64,000 nucleotides of DNA from Paraburkholderia sp. ZP32-5 (GTDB taxonomy: Bacteria; Pseudomonadota; Gammaproteobacteria; Burkholderiales; Burkholderiaceae): the NCBI RefSeq assembly GCF_021390495.1, contig NZ_JAJEJP010000001.1, positions 2,294,001 to 2,358,000 of the forward strand, written 5' to 3'. A program made the translations under genes and the position numbers. Under the pieces are notes generated by a model that saw only the letters and a program-made list of their open reading frames with translations, was not told the origin of the DNA and did not search any database. How positions within the stretch are numbered: position 1 is the first letter of the stretch; each line of letters begins with the position of its first letter. This document shows, piece after piece, positions 26,696 to 35,731 of the stretch.

Positions 26696-27835
26696 TCAGC
26701 GCGAAGTCGATGCGCGCACGATCAGTTCGCCCGTCAGCAGGCAATCGCGCGCGTTCGTCTTTGCGCCTTCAATGCGCTCGTGCAGGAATTCGACCGCGCG
26801 ATAGCCGATCTCGTAAGTCGGCTGGCGGATCGTCGTGATGCCGGCGAGTTCGGCCCAGTCGGGGTCGTCGATGGAAAGCAGCGCGACGCGCGTTTGCCAG
26901 TGCGCGCCGTAACGCGCTTTCAGATGTAGCGCGAGGCAGAGCGCGACCGGCGCGTTGGCCGCGAATAGCGCAACACGGGCCGTAGTGCCGGCGCCGGTGC
27001 CAAGCGCGACCGCGTTGCCGCTGCCGTCAAGCTCGTCGCGCGCGCCGCCGCTCACTGCATCGAGCGCGCGATCCAGCTCCGCGAGGCTGCGCTCGACGTC
27101 GGCCGCATCCGCGAGATTCAGCACCAGCGTATGGCCGCGCGTGTGGCCTCCGCTACCGTCATGCGCATGCATCGCACGATCGAAGGCCTGCACGCGCAGT
27201 TGCCGCGAGCTGACCTGTTCGAACGGCTGCACGACGAACCAGATATGTTCGAAGCCCTGCTCGATCAGATGATGTGTACCGAGTTCAGCGGCCGCGCCGT
27301 TGTCGAGACCGACCATATCGGCGACGAGCCCTTCCACCTGCCGGTCGACGAGCACGGCTGGAATCCCGCCTCCGCCGACCGGCCGCAGCGTTTCCTCGCG
27401 CACGCCGAGCGCGTTGACGATCACGCCTTCCACACGATACGTGGTCAGCAGTTGCAGAAAGCGTCGCTCCATTTCGACTTCGTTCGCCGCGTGGCAGATC
27501 AGCGGCATCAGGCCGAGCGCATGGCATGCGGCCTCGACGCCTTGCAGCACTTCGACCGAATACGGATTGGTGAGGTCGGCGACCAGCATGCCGATCAGGC
27601 GGTTGCGGCCGCGCTTCAGGCCACGCGCCATCTGGTTGGGCTGATAGTCGAGCCGCGCGATCGCGGCTTCGATGCGCGCACGCAGTTCGGGCGACAGCAC
27701 GCTGATCTCGCCGTTCAGATAGCGCGAGATGCTGGTCTTGCCGGTGCCGGCTTCGCGCGCGACATCGGTGATCGTCGCGCGGCGCGGCGTGCCGGCTGGG
27801 CGAGACGACGTCGTGCCGATCGGCTCGTCGTTCAT
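26696..27835 (-). CDS. ptxS: LacI family repressor of 2-ketogluconate genes (PtxS)
   Basis: 379 residues. The HTH (ATITDVAREAGTGKTSISRY, about 20-39) has the TSISRYLNGE variant found in PtxS rather than the usual TVSRV. A sugar-binding-protein-like domain follows. In Pseudomonas, PtxS represses the kgu operon and its own gene and is released by 2-ketogluconate. Here it is the last gene of kguE-kguK-kguT-kguD-ptxS, 43 nt after kguD. The predicted operator lies in front of kguE. Confidence 0.88.
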   Translation of the reverse strand: MNDEPIGTTSSRPAGTPRRATITDVAREAGTGKTSISRYLNGEISVLSPELRARIEAAIARLDYQPNQMARGLKRGRNRLIGMLVADLTNPYSVEVLQGVEAACHALGLMPLICHAANEVEMERRFLQLLTTYRVEGVIVNALGVREETLRPVGGGGIPAVLVDRQVEGLVADMVGLDNGAAAELGTHHLIEQGFEHIWFVVQPFEQVSSRQLRVQAFDRAMHAHDGSGGHTRGHTLVLNLADAADVERSLAELDRALDAVSGGARDELDGSGNAVALGTGAGTTARVALFAANAPVALCLALHLKARYGAHWQTRVALLSIDDPDWAELAGITTIRQPTYEIGYRAVEFLHERIEGAKTNARDCLLTGELIVRASTSR

Positions 27836-27878
27836 GTCCGCGCCTCCGGCAGTGCCCGCCGCGATGCCACGTTCGGCA

Positions 27879-28844
27879 TCACTTTTTCAGCACGTCACGA
27901 TTGACGATGTTCGTCGTCAACGTGCCGTCGAGCGCGGCGACCAGATTCTCCGCCGCGTTGCGCGCCATCGCATGACGCGTCTCGTGCGTGCCCGAGCCGA
28001 TATGCGGCAGCGCGACCACGTTCGGCAGCTTCAGCAGCGGCGAGTCGGCCGGCAGCGGTTCGGTGTCGAACACATCGAGGCCCGCGCCGTGAATCGTGCC
28101 GCTTTGCAGTGCGTCGATCAGCGCCGCTTCGTCGACGGTCGCGCCGCGCGATGCGTTGATCAGGATCGCGCTTTTCTTCATCGCGCGCAGCTCGGCCGCG
28201 CCGATCATATGGCGGGTCTGCGGCGTCAGCGGCACCTGCAGACAGACGAAATCCGCGCTCGCGAGCAGCTCGGCCAACTCGACGCGCCGCGCGCCATAGG
28301 CCTGTTCGGCGTGCGGATTCGGATGACGGTTCGTGTACAGCACCTTCATGTTGAAACCGAGCGCCGCGCGCCGCGCAACCGCGCCGCCGATCCGCCCGAG
28401 GCCGACGATGCCGAGCGTCTTGCCCTGCACGTCGAGCCCGAACTGCGCGGGCCCGATGCTCGCGCGCCACTGCCCCGCCTTGACCCATTCGGCCAGTTCG
28501 ACGACGCGGCGCGCGGACGCGAGGATCAGCGAGAACACGGTGTCGGCGGTCGATTCGGTCAGCACGTCCGGCGTGTGCGCGAGCACGATGCCGCGGCGCG
28601 TGAGGTCGTCGACGTCGAACTGGTCGTAGCCGACCGAGATCGTCGACAACGCCTTCAGCCGGCTCGCGCCTTCGAGCATCGCCGGCGTGATCGTCACGCT
28701 CGCGCCGATACCGCCGTCGGCGTCGCGCAGCGCGGCGACCAGCGCGTCGTGCCGCGCGGCATCGACCTGCACGACCTCGGCATGCTGTTGCAGATACGAG
28801 AGCACATCCTCGGGCAGCGCCTTCCAGGCGACGATCTTCTTCAT
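27879..28844 (-). CDS. kguD: 2-ketogluconate 6-phosphate reductase (D-isomer 2-hydroxyacid dehydrogenase)
   Basis: 321 residues of the D-2-hydroxyacid dehydrogenase family. It reduces 2-keto-6-phosphogluconate to 6-phosphogluconate with NAD(P)H. The nucleotide-binding motif GLGRIGGAVA is near residue 150. The catalytic Arg, Glu and His are in the usual places: INASRG, then DVFDTEPLP and LPHIGSGT. It starts 4 nt after the kguT stop, so the genes are coupled. Family members also include GhrB-type glyoxylate reductases; the operon context favours KguD. Confidence 0.9.
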   Translation of the reverse strand: MKKIVAWKALPEDVLSYLQQHAEVVQVDAARHDALVAALRDADGGIGASVTITPAMLEGASRLKALSTISVGYDQFDVDDLTRRGIVLAHTPDVLTESTADTVFSLILASARRVVELAEWVKAGQWRASIGPAQFGLDVQGKTLGIVGLGRIGGAVARRAALGFNMKVLYTNRHPNPHAEQAYGARRVELAELLASADFVCLQVPLTPQTRHMIGAAELRAMKKSAILINASRGATVDEAALIDALQSGTIHGAGLDVFDTEPLPADSPLLKLPNVVALPHIGSGTHETRHAMARNAAENLVAALDGTLTTNIVNRDVLKK

Positions 28845-28848
28845 CAGC

Positions 28849-30144
28849 TTATTTTCCTTGCGACGGGGTGGCGAGCGTGGCCGAGCCTTTCGACCGGGTG
28901 TCGGCGGTGGCCGGCTTGACGGCCAGCGTCAGGATCACCGCGGCGACCAGCGCCACGCTCATGAATGCATACGATGCCGCAGGCGAGCCGGTCGCGCCGT
29001 TCAGATAGCCGACCACATAGGAGCCGACGAACGAACCGAGCGCGCCCATGCTGTTGATCAATGCCATCGCACCGCCCGCGACGTTCTTCGGCAGCAGCTC
29101 CGGCACGATCGCGAAGAACGGGCCGTACGGCGCGTACATCGCGGCGCCCGCGATTACGAGCAGCGCATACGAGGACCAGAAGTGCGACGAGCCGATGGCA
29201 TACGACGCGGCGAATGCGATCGCGCCGATCAGCAGGAACGGCCACACGAACACCTTGCGGCGGTTGAGTTTATCCGATGCCCACGAAGCTGCAAGCATCG
29301 CGATCGTCGCGGCCAGATAAGGCAGCGCCGACAGCCAGCCGGTCTCGACCATGCCGAGCGACGAACCATTCTTCAGGATCGACGGCAGCCACAGCACGAA
29401 ACCGTACACGCCGATGCTCCAGCAGAAATACTGCGCGCTCAGCTTGATCACGGCCGGCGTGCGGAACGCCTCGCCGTAATTGCGCACCGGTTTGATCGCG
29501 GCCTGCTCGGCGCGCAGCGTCTGCGCGAGCGCGTCCTTTTCCTGTTGCGTGAGCCACGACACCTGCTCGGGCTTGTCCTTGACGAGGAACCACCAGCAGA
29601 TCGCCCAGATGATCGCGGGCGCGCCCTCGGCGATGAACATCTCGCGCCAGCCGAACGAATGCACCAGATAGCCGGACACGACCGACATCCACAGCACGGT
29701 GACCGGATTGCCGAGAATCAGGAACGTGTTGGCGCGCGAACGCTCGCTCTTCGTGAACCAGTTGCTGATGAAGATCAGCATCGCCGGCATCACCGCGGCT
29801 TCGACGACGCCGAGCGCGAAGCGGATCGCCATCAGCGACGGAATATTGCTGACCATGCCGGTAAGCGCCGCGCAGCCGCCCCACAGGATCAGACTCCAGA
29901 ACACCAGCTTCTTGACGCTGCGGCGCTCGGCATAGATCGCGCCGGGAATCTGGAAGAAGAAATAGCCGAGGAAGAACAGCGCACCGATCAGCGACGCGAG
30001 CCCTTTGCTGATGCCGAGGTCCTCGTTGATGCCGGCCGCCGACGCGAAGCCGAAGTTCGCGCGGTCCAGATACGCGAGGCTGTAGGTGATGAACACGATC
30101 GGCATGATCGTCCACCAGCGGCCAATCGCAAGCGATGAAGTCAT
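28849..30144 (-). CDS. kguT: MFS transporter, 2-ketogluconate permease
   Basis: 431 residues, twelve hydrophobic helices, anion:cation symporter branch of the major facilitator family. The N-terminal signature YLDRANFGFASA is that of sugar-acid (gluconate/glucarate/2-ketogluconate) carriers. It imports 2-ketogluconate across the inner membrane. The ATG at 30144 has AAAGGAGA upstream. A 253-nt gap separates it from kguK, longer than the other gaps in the operon. Confidence 0.92.
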   Translation of the reverse strand: MTSSLAIGRWWTIMPIVFITYSLAYLDRANFGFASAAGINEDLGISKGLASLIGALFFLGYFFFQIPGAIYAERRSVKKLVFWSLILWGGCAALTGMVSNIPSLMAIRFALGVVEAAVMPAMLIFISNWFTKSERSRANTFLILGNPVTVLWMSVVSGYLVHSFGWREMFIAEGAPAIIWAICWWFLVKDKPEQVSWLTQQEKDALAQTLRAEQAAIKPVRNYGEAFRTPAVIKLSAQYFCWSIGVYGFVLWLPSILKNGSSLGMVETGWLSALPYLAATIAMLAASWASDKLNRRKVFVWPFLLIGAIAFAASYAIGSSHFWSSYALLVIAGAAMYAPYGPFFAIVPELLPKNVAGGAMALINSMGALGSFVGSYVVGYLNGATGSPAASYAFMSVALVAAVILTLAVKPATADTRSKGSATLATPSQGK

Positions 30145-30397
30145 GGGTGTCTCCTTTAACGGCGTCCCGAAACAATGATGAAAAAGGGTGGGCGCGTGGG
30201 GCGCGCTCGTGTTGTTGTCGATGTTGTTGTCGATGCGGATTGTGATGCGCTGCTGTCGTGCTGTTGTGGTGGTGCTGTCATGCTTGCGATGCGTTCGTTG
30301 CCATATTCATCACTACGCTCGTCACCACGTTCATCGCCGCGCCCCTGCCGCACGCCATCCAGCTTCGGCTTCCACTCCAGCTCCTCTCGCATCGCGC
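30145..30397 (-). other. Low-complexity intergenic stretch kguK-kguT
   Basis: 253 nt inside the operon. It holds two copies of the 12-bp repeat gttgttgtcgat at 30211-30234 and other CA/GT-rich triplets; nothing that looks like a gene or a terminator. Confidence 0.4.
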
Positions 30398-31381
30398 TCA
30401 TGCCGCACTCGCGAGACCCGACACAGCGGCCCGTTCAAGCGCATCGAGTTCGGCGCGCCGCGGTAGTCCTTCCGAATCGCCGATTACCTGGATCGCGAGC
30501 GCGCCGATCCGGTTGCCGCGCGCGACCGCCTGCGCGAGCGTGCGGCCTTCGAGCAGCGCGCTGATCACGCCGACCGCGAAGCCATCGCCCGCACCGACCG
30601 TATCGACGACGTTGTCGACCGGCTGCCCGGCGATCACGGCGGCATCGGTCGCGGTGCGGTAGTACGCGCCCTGCGCGCCGAGCTTGACGATCACGCCGCG
30701 CGCGCCGCGCTCCAGGTAAAACTTCGCGATGTCCTCCGGCTGCGTGTAGCCGGTCAGGATCTCGCCTTCGCCGATGCCGGGCAGCACCCAGTCAGCGAGC
30801 GCGGCAAGCGTGTTCAGCCCTTCGACCATCGCCTCACGCGACGGCCACAGCGTCGGACGCAGATTCGGATCGAACGAAATCGTCTTGCCGGCGGCACGCA
30901 TTTCGCGCGCCAGATGGAACGCCAGTTCGCGTGAACTCGCCGAGATCGCTGGCGCGACGCCAGTCAGGTGCAGATGACGCGCGGACAACACGTAATCGGC
31001 GACGTAATCGTCGAGCGACAGATGGCTCGCCGCCGAGCCCTTGCGGAAATATTCGACCGCCGGATCGCTGCCGTCGTCGTTTTTCGATTTCAGCTGGAAG
31101 CCGGTCGGATAGCGCACGTCGGTGCTGACGCAACTCTGGTCGATGCCCTCTTTCGTCAGCGTGTCGCGCACGTACTGACCGAACGAATCGTCGCCGACGC
31201 GGCTCATCCAGCCCACCCTGAAGCCGAGCCGGGACAAACCAATCGCGACGTTCAGATCGGCCCCGGCGATGCGCTTCGTGAAGTGCCCGACGCCCGCGAG
31301 CGGACCGGTTTCGGCGGCGACGAACATCGCCATCGCTTCGCCGTAGGTGATGACATCGAGGGCTGCGTGCGGGTGGGTCAT
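30398..31381 (-). CDS. kguK: 2-ketogluconate kinase (PfkB family)
   Basis: 327 residues of the KguK/KdgK branch of PfkB kinases. It phosphorylates 2-ketogluconate at C6. N-terminal AGADLNVAIGLSRLG and C-terminal DTVGAGDGFAVG signatures are both intact, with the catalytic Asp in GAGD. The ATG at 31381 is chosen for AGGAG upstream; the longer frame adds a Thr/Ser/Pro-rich repeat translated from low-complexity DNA. The operon context (KguT, KguD, PtxS) supports 2-ketogluconate rather than 2-keto-3-deoxygluconate as substrate. Confidence 0.9.
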   Translation of the reverse strand: MTHPHAALDVITYGEAMAMFVAAETGPLAGVGHFTKRIAGADLNVAIGLSRLGFRVGWMSRVGDDSFGQYVRDTLTKEGIDQSCVSTDVRYPTGFQLKSKNDDGSDPAVEYFRKGSAASHLSLDDYVADYVLSARHLHLTGVAPAISASSRELAFHLAREMRAAGKTISFDPNLRPTLWPSREAMVEGLNTLAALADWVLPGIGEGEILTGYTQPEDIAKFYLERGARGVIVKLGAQGAYYRTATDAAVIAGQPVDNVVDTVGAGDGFAVGVISALLEGRTLAQAVARGNRIGALAIQVIGDSEGLPRRAELDALERAAVSGLASAA

Positions 31382-31568
31382 GCGGGGCTCCTGGGTGGTG
31401 CTTGGTGTAGTGCTTTGCGTGGTGCCTGGGGTCGTACTTGTAGTGCGCGGACTTTCGGGTGCTACGGGTTTCATGATTCGCGCGGCCGGTGTTGCATCAC
31501 GATTGGCATCGGGTTCGCGGCTGTCGCCGGCGCGTCAAACAGGCGCGCGACGCGCGGCTCACCATCGC

Positions 31569-32369
31569 CTAAATCCGCGCAAGCCAATCGACGTAATGCG
31601 CGGCATCCGCATCGATCCGGCTGGTGTCGAACGGAAACTCGATACCGCGCGGCACCTTGCGTGGCAGACGCTCCAACAGCGCGCGAAACTGCGCGTCATC
31701 ACCGGCCGGCGCGACGGCAAAGCGCCGCGCGCCCTCGCCCGCGACCGTCTTGCAATGGATGTACTCGACGTGCGGCGCAAGCTGCGCGGCCACCTCGAGC
31801 GGCGCGACGTCGAGCCATGCCCAATTGCCGGTGTCGAAGGTCATCCCAAGTACATCGGCATGGCCCTCGCGCGCGAGCGCTTCGAACAACCCGACGAATT
31901 GCACAGGCGAGCCGCCCTCGGCCAGTTGGCCGTTTTCGACCAGCAAACGCGGACGCGTGCCGTCCAGCCCTTTGGCGACTTGCGCAGCAATCTCCGCACC
32001 TTCGGCCGCGCCCTTGAAAGCACCCAGTTGCAGCTTGACGAAGCGCGCGCCGAGCGCGTTTGCTTCGTCGAGCGCGAGTCGCAGTGCGTCGCGATCGAGC
32101 CGGCCTTGCGCGGTGTACAACGTGGCGGGCGTCGAGAACACCGACCACAGGCCGAGGTCGGCCAGCGCCGCGCCAAGCGAACGCAGTTGCGACAAACCGG
32201 CGTCCGTGTCGCTCGCGAACAGTTCGCGGCGCACTTCGAAACCCGCCGCGCCGGCCCGTTTCGCCACCTGCGCCCACTTCAGATGACCGTCCGTGCGTAC
32301 CGCGTCCATGCCGAACGCGCTCGCGACGATCACGATCTCCACTGCATCAACCATGTCAAATCCAGTCAT
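31569..32369 (-). CDS. kguE: KguE, sugar phosphate isomerase/epimerase family protein
   Basis: 266 residues of the xylose-isomerase-like TIM barrel (AP_endonuc_2) family. Metal ligands are in the expected places: a Glu after VENGQLAEGG, DTGNWAW, HCK and the final EFPFD. It is the first gene of the kgu operon; KguE is needed for 2-ketogluconate growth in Pseudomonas but its reaction is not settled. MTGFDMVDAVEI at 32369 is taken as the start; a second ATG at 32354 is possible, and the ribosome site is weak. The operator palindrome ends 17 nt upstream. Confidence 0.88.
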   Translation of the reverse strand: MTGFDMVDAVEIVIVASAFGMDAVRTDGHLKWAQVAKRAGAAGFEVRRELFASDTDAGLSQLRSLGAALADLGLWSVFSTPATLYTAQGRLDRDALRLALDEANALGARFVKLQLGAFKGAAEGAEIAAQVAKGLDGTRPRLLVENGQLAEGGSPVQFVGLFEALAREGHADVLGMTFDTGNWAWLDVAPLEVAAQLAPHVEYIHCKTVAGEGARRFAVAPAGDDAQFRALLERLPRKVPRGIEFPFDTSRIDADAAHYVDWLARI

Positions 32370-32385
32370 TCTTGCTACGAAAACA

Positions 32386-32409
32386 ACGTTTGGAACCGGT
32401 TCCAAACGT
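32386..32409. promoter_or_regulatory. PtxS-type operator of the kgu operon
   Basis: A perfect 24-bp palindrome whose half is ACGTTTGGAACC. The core TGGAACCGGTTCCA differs by one base per half from the published Pseudomonas PtxS site TGAAACCGGTTTCA. Its place just before kguE fits repression of the whole operon. Confidence 0.85.
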
Positions 32410-32538
32410 ATTTCGAAAAAAAGCGCCGAGGCGCTTCCGATGCGCGAATAGTGCGCGGGAGCGCGCTCGCCCGCCATAGAGGAAATCCCCAGGCGCGGTG
32501 GGCACGCGGCAAAGCCACGCCGCGAGCCCACGCATGGC

Positions 32539-33444
32539 TCATCCGCCCGCGTTCGTTTCCTGCTGCGCGAGGCACAGCGCGACAAACCGCTCAACCACCC
32601 GCGACGGCGCGCTCGCATGCGGCACGAGGATCGACAGCCGGCGCGTCAGCGGCTCCGGGCTCAACGACAGCAGGCAGAGCGCGCCGTTCTCGTGGCGCAT
32701 CGACATCGCCGATACGAAGCCGACACCCATGCCGGCGCGCACCGCCTCCTTGACCCCTTCGACACCGGCAATCTCCAACGCCACGCGCATCGGCACGCCG
32801 GCGCGCGCGAACGCGCGCTCGACGGTCTGCCGCACGCCCGAGCCCGCCTCGCGCAGCACCAGCGGCCAGGCGCCGAACGCCGTGAGGCCGATCCGCCCGT
32901 CGGTTGCCTGCTGCGCGAGCGGATGCGCGCTCGGCATGATCGCGACGATTTCGTCCTCGCGCCACGCATGCACCGCGGTGTCGGGCAGCAGATCGTCGCC
33001 GGGCGGGCCCTCGACCATCGCGATATCGACCGAACCGAGCGCGCTGACGATCTCGGTCGTGTTGCCGTCGGCGGCCTGCACGGTCACGTCCGGATAGCGG
33101 CGGTGGAATTCGGCGATCAGATAAGGCAGCAGATAGCTCGCCGGCGTCGTGCTCGCGCCGATTCGCAGCGTGCCCTGCTCGAGCCCGCGCAACGCATCGC
33201 GATACGCATGCGCCTGCCGCCAGGTATCGCGCAACCGCGACGCATAGCTCGCCAGTTGCTCACCGGCGGGCGTCAGACGCACGCCACGGCCGTCGCGCTG
33301 ATACAGCGGCTCGCCGAATTCATCCTGCAATTGCCGCAACTGGCCGGACACCGCCGGCTGCGACAGATGCAGCGCGACCGCCGCCCGGCTGATGTTGCGA
33401 TGCTCGGCGACGGCGGCGAACGTTATAAGTTGATCCGGGGTCAT
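32539..33444 (-). CDS. LysR family transcriptional regulator (YeiE/CysB-like)
   Basis: 301 residues. N-terminal HTH (MTPDQLITFAAVAEHRNISR, AAVALHLSQPAVSGQL) and a LysR substrate domain. It is divergent from a YeiH-type membrane protein, the same pairing as yeiE-yeiH in E. coli, so it probably activates that gene. The ATG at 33444 is chosen because it starts directly with the HTH. The 125-bp intergenic region contains a 15-bp T-N11-A dyad. Confidence 0.9.
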   Translation of the reverse strand: MTPDQLITFAAVAEHRNISRAAVALHLSQPAVSGQLRQLQDEFGEPLYQRDGRGVRLTPAGEQLASYASRLRDTWRQAHAYRDALRGLEQGTLRIGASTTPASYLLPYLIAEFHRRYPDVTVQAADGNTTEIVSALGSVDIAMVEGPPGDDLLPDTAVHAWREDEIVAIMPSAHPLAQQATDGRIGLTAFGAWPLVLREAGSGVRQTVERAFARAGVPMRVALEIAGVEGVKEAVRAGMGVGFVSAMSMRHENGALCLLSLSPEPLTRRLSILVPHASAPSRVVERFVALCLAQQETNAGG

Positions 33445-33509
33445 CTCGAAGAAATATCCACTGGTCCGATATTTCACATTCTAAATCACGATTTTTCATA
33501 TCGATATAT

Positions 33510-33524
33510 CTAATTTAGGATTAG
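33510..33524. promoter_or_regulatory. Candidate LysR-type box between the LysR gene and yeiH
   Basis: CTAAT-N5-ATTAG, an interrupted dyad with the T-N11-A geometry typical of LysR regulators, in the AT-rich region between the two divergent genes. A second palindrome, ATATCGATAT, is at 33498-33507. Confidence 0.5.
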
Positions 33525-33569
33525 CCCTATTGAAATCAATCACGCCAGTCAAACCGATAGGCAACGATC

Positions 33570-34679
33570 ATGTCGACACCCACCGCTCCGCTCAGCGCCA
33601 CACCCGTCGCCGCGTCGCCGGCGCTTTCCACTCGCGGCCAGCTCAACGGCGTGCTGTTCGTCGCGCTGTTCGCCGCCGCCGTCACGCGGATCGCCGCGAT
33701 TCCCGCGATCGCGGGGCTCGGCCTGAGCCCGCTGATCGTCGGCATCGTCGCCGGGGCGATCTACGGCAACGCGCTGCGCGACGGCATGCCGGCCAGCTGG
33801 GCGGCCGGCGTCAACTTCTCGGCGCGCAAGCTGCTGCGCATCGCGGTCGCCTTCTTCGGCCTGCGCGTGAGCCTGCAGGAAATCGCCCAGGTCGGCCTGC
33901 CCGGCCTCACGCAATCGGTGCTGATCGTCGTCAGCACGCTCGTGATCGGCACATGGGCCGGCATGAAAATCATGAAGCTCGATCGCGACACCGCGTTGCT
34001 GACGGCGGCCGGCAGCGCGATCTGCGGCGCCGCGGCCGTGCTCGCATTCGAATCGACGCTGCAATCGAAGCCGCACAAGAGCGCGATGGCGGTCGGCAGC
34101 GTCGTGCTGTTCGGTACGCTGTCGATGTTCCTCTATCCGGTTCTGTTCAAGGCGGGCTGGCTGCATCTCGATACGGTCGGCGCGGGCCTGTTCTTCGGCG
34201 GCACGATCCACGAGGTCGCGCAGGTGGTCGGCGCGGCGAGCAACGTGAGCCCGGAAGCGACGCATATAGCGACGATCGTCAAGATGACCCGCGTGATGTT
34301 GCTGGTGCCGGTGCTGCTGGTGGTCGGCCTGTGGGTGAACCGCGCGGCACGCGGTGCGAAGGAAGGCAGCGCGGACGGCAGCGATAGCGCCGCCGGCAAC
34401 GCTCCCCGCAAGCTCGCGATTCCCTGGTTCGCGCTCGGCTTTCTCGCCTGCGTCGTGATCAACTCGCTGCACGTACTGCCGCAGAGCGCGACGTCGACGC
34501 TGAACCTGCTCGACACGTTCGCGCTGACGATGGCGATGACCGCGCTCGGCATTGAAACCCGGATCTCGCAGATTCGCGAAGCCGGCCCGCGAGCACTGAC
34601 AACCGGTCTGATCCTGTACGTGTGGCTGATTGCCGGTGGACTCGGCATCACATGGGCCGTCCAGTACCTGTTCCGGTAG
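33570..34679 (+). CDS. yeiH: YeiH family putative sulfate exporter
   Basis: 369 residues with about ten hydrophobic helices, UPF0324/YeiH (Cons_hypoth698) family. The conserved AGSAICGAAAV and GGTIHEVAQVVGA motifs are both present. Members are proposed anion or sulfur-compound exporters; the substrate is not proven. It is divergent from a LysR regulator. The ribosome site is weak but the ATG at 33570 gives the expected length. A GC-rich terminator follows. Confidence 0.9.
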   Translation: MSTPTAPLSATPVAASPALSTRGQLNGVLFVALFAAAVTRIAAIPAIAGLGLSPLIVGIVAGAIYGNALRDGMPASWAAGVNFSARKLLRIAVAFFGLRVSLQEIAQVGLPGLTQSVLIVVSTLVIGTWAGMKIMKLDRDTALLTAAGSAICGAAAVLAFESTLQSKPHKSAMAVGSVVLFGTLSMFLYPVLFKAGWLHLDTVGAGLFFGGTIHEVAQVVGAASNVSPEATHIATIVKMTRVMLLVPVLLVVGLWVNRAARGAKEGSADGSDSAAGNAPRKLAIPWFALGFLACVVINSLHVLPQSATSTLNLLDTFALTMAMTALGIETRISQIREAGPRALTTGLILYVWLIAGGLGITWAVQYLFR

Positions 34680-34710
34680 GCCGCTCGGGCTTACCCCTTC
34701 TTCACCGACA

Positions 34711-34731
34711 CCCCGCCGCGCGCGGGGTTTT
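34711..34731 (+). terminator. Terminator of yeiH
   Basis: CCCCGC-cgcgc-GCGGGG hairpin followed by TTTT, 31 nt past the yeiH stop. Confidence 0.65.
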
Positions 34732-34881
34732 GCGCATTCTGGCACCCCATCCGGGCCGATCACACGGCATACTCGTTGCTGCGAACTTTGCTCCCGCAAC
34801 CCGCCCACGCGTCGCGCGAATGATCACGCTGATGGCTGCTCTCACGCGGCGCGCCTGGGCGACCGGAATGAGGATCGATCG

Positions 34882-35619
34882 ATGAGCTTGGAACTGTATT
34901 ACTGGGACGGCCTGCAAGGCCGCGGCGAATTCGTGCGGCTTGCTCTAGAGGAAGCCCGCGTCGACTATGTGGAGGTCGCGCGCGGCAAGCCGTCGAAGGG
35001 TCTCGGCAGCGGCGCGATGATGACCGTGATGGACAGCGCCGACGAACCCTACCCGCCGTTCGCGCCGCCGTTTCTGAAAGACGGCGATCTGGTGATCTCG
35101 CAGACCGCCAACATCCTGTTCTATCTCGGCCCGCGGCTGAATCTCGCGCCCGCGGTCGAGAGCCTGCGCTATGTCGCGAACGGCCTGCAATTGACGATCG
35201 CCGATGTCGTCACCGAAGCGCACGACACTCACCATCCGCTCTCGAGCGGCCTTTACTACGAGGATCAGAAAGACGCCGCGAAAGTGCGCGCGCACGATTT
35301 CATCGATCAGCGGATCCCGAAGTTCATGTCGTACTTCGAGCGCGTGCTGAAACAGAATCCGGCCGGCGACAGCTTTCTCGTCGGCGACACGCTGACTTAC
35401 GTCGACCTGTCGATGTTCCAGCTGATCGACGGGCTGCTGTATGCGTTTCCACGCGCGTTGAAGCGCTTCGGCGAGCACTATCCGCGGCTCGCCGCGCTGC
35501 ACGACATGGTGATCGCAAGACCGAACATCGCCGCGTATCTGGATTCGAACCGGCGCATCGCTCATAACGAGGCCTGCATCTTCCGGCACTATCCGGAACT
35601 CGACAAGGCGGCGACTTGA
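34882..35619 (+). CDS. Glutathione S-transferase
   Basis: 245 residues. The N terminus LELYYWDGLQGRGEFVRLAL is a thioredoxin-like GST domain of the sigma/mu type, with Tyr near residue 7 as the likely glutathione-activating residue; an all-helical C-terminal domain follows (FLVGDTLTYVDLSMFQLI). It conjugates glutathione to an unknown electrophile in the cytoplasm. ATG at 34882 has AGGATCG upstream; the longer frame upstream is a translation of intergenic DNA. Flanked by hairpins, so probably transcribed alone. Confidence 0.9.
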   Translation: MSLELYYWDGLQGRGEFVRLALEEARVDYVEVARGKPSKGLGSGAMMTVMDSADEPYPPFAPPFLKDGDLVISQTANILFYLGPRLNLAPAVESLRYVANGLQLTIADVVTEAHDTHHPLSSGLYYEDQKDAAKVRAHDFIDQRIPKFMSYFERVLKQNPAGDSFLVGDTLTYVDLSMFQLIDGLLYAFPRALKRFGEHYPRLAALHDMVIARPNIAAYLDSNRRIAHNEACIFRHYPELDKAAT

Positions 35620-35649
35620 CCCACGCCGCCAAGCCACGCTCGCGCATCG

Positions 35650-35681
35650 CAGCGCGCCCGCCATTCGAGGCGGGCGCGCTG
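35650..35681 (+). terminator. Strong stem-loop after the GST gene
   Basis: CAGCGCGCCCGCC and its exact reverse complement, 13 bp, with a 6-nt loop, 31 nt past the stop. The T tract is poor (only a distant TTTTT), so it may be a weak terminator or a 3'-end stabiliser. Confidence 0.55.
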
Positions 35682-35731
35682 TCGTTGCGGCGCGCGTTTT
35701 TCAACTTTCTTTCAAGCCCCGTACCGTCGAC

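Noticed and set aside
28687..30138. Long open frame opposite kguT (483 codons) and many similar antisense frames across the window
   Set aside because: In high-GC DNA, frames opposite real genes stay open by chance. Their products are Arg/His/Gln-rich, match no family and lack ribosome sites, while the opposite strand encodes clear proteins.
30211..30234. 12-bp tandem repeat in the kguK-kguT gap
   Set aside because: Only two copies of gttgttgtcgat in low-complexity DNA; no sign of function beyond slippage.
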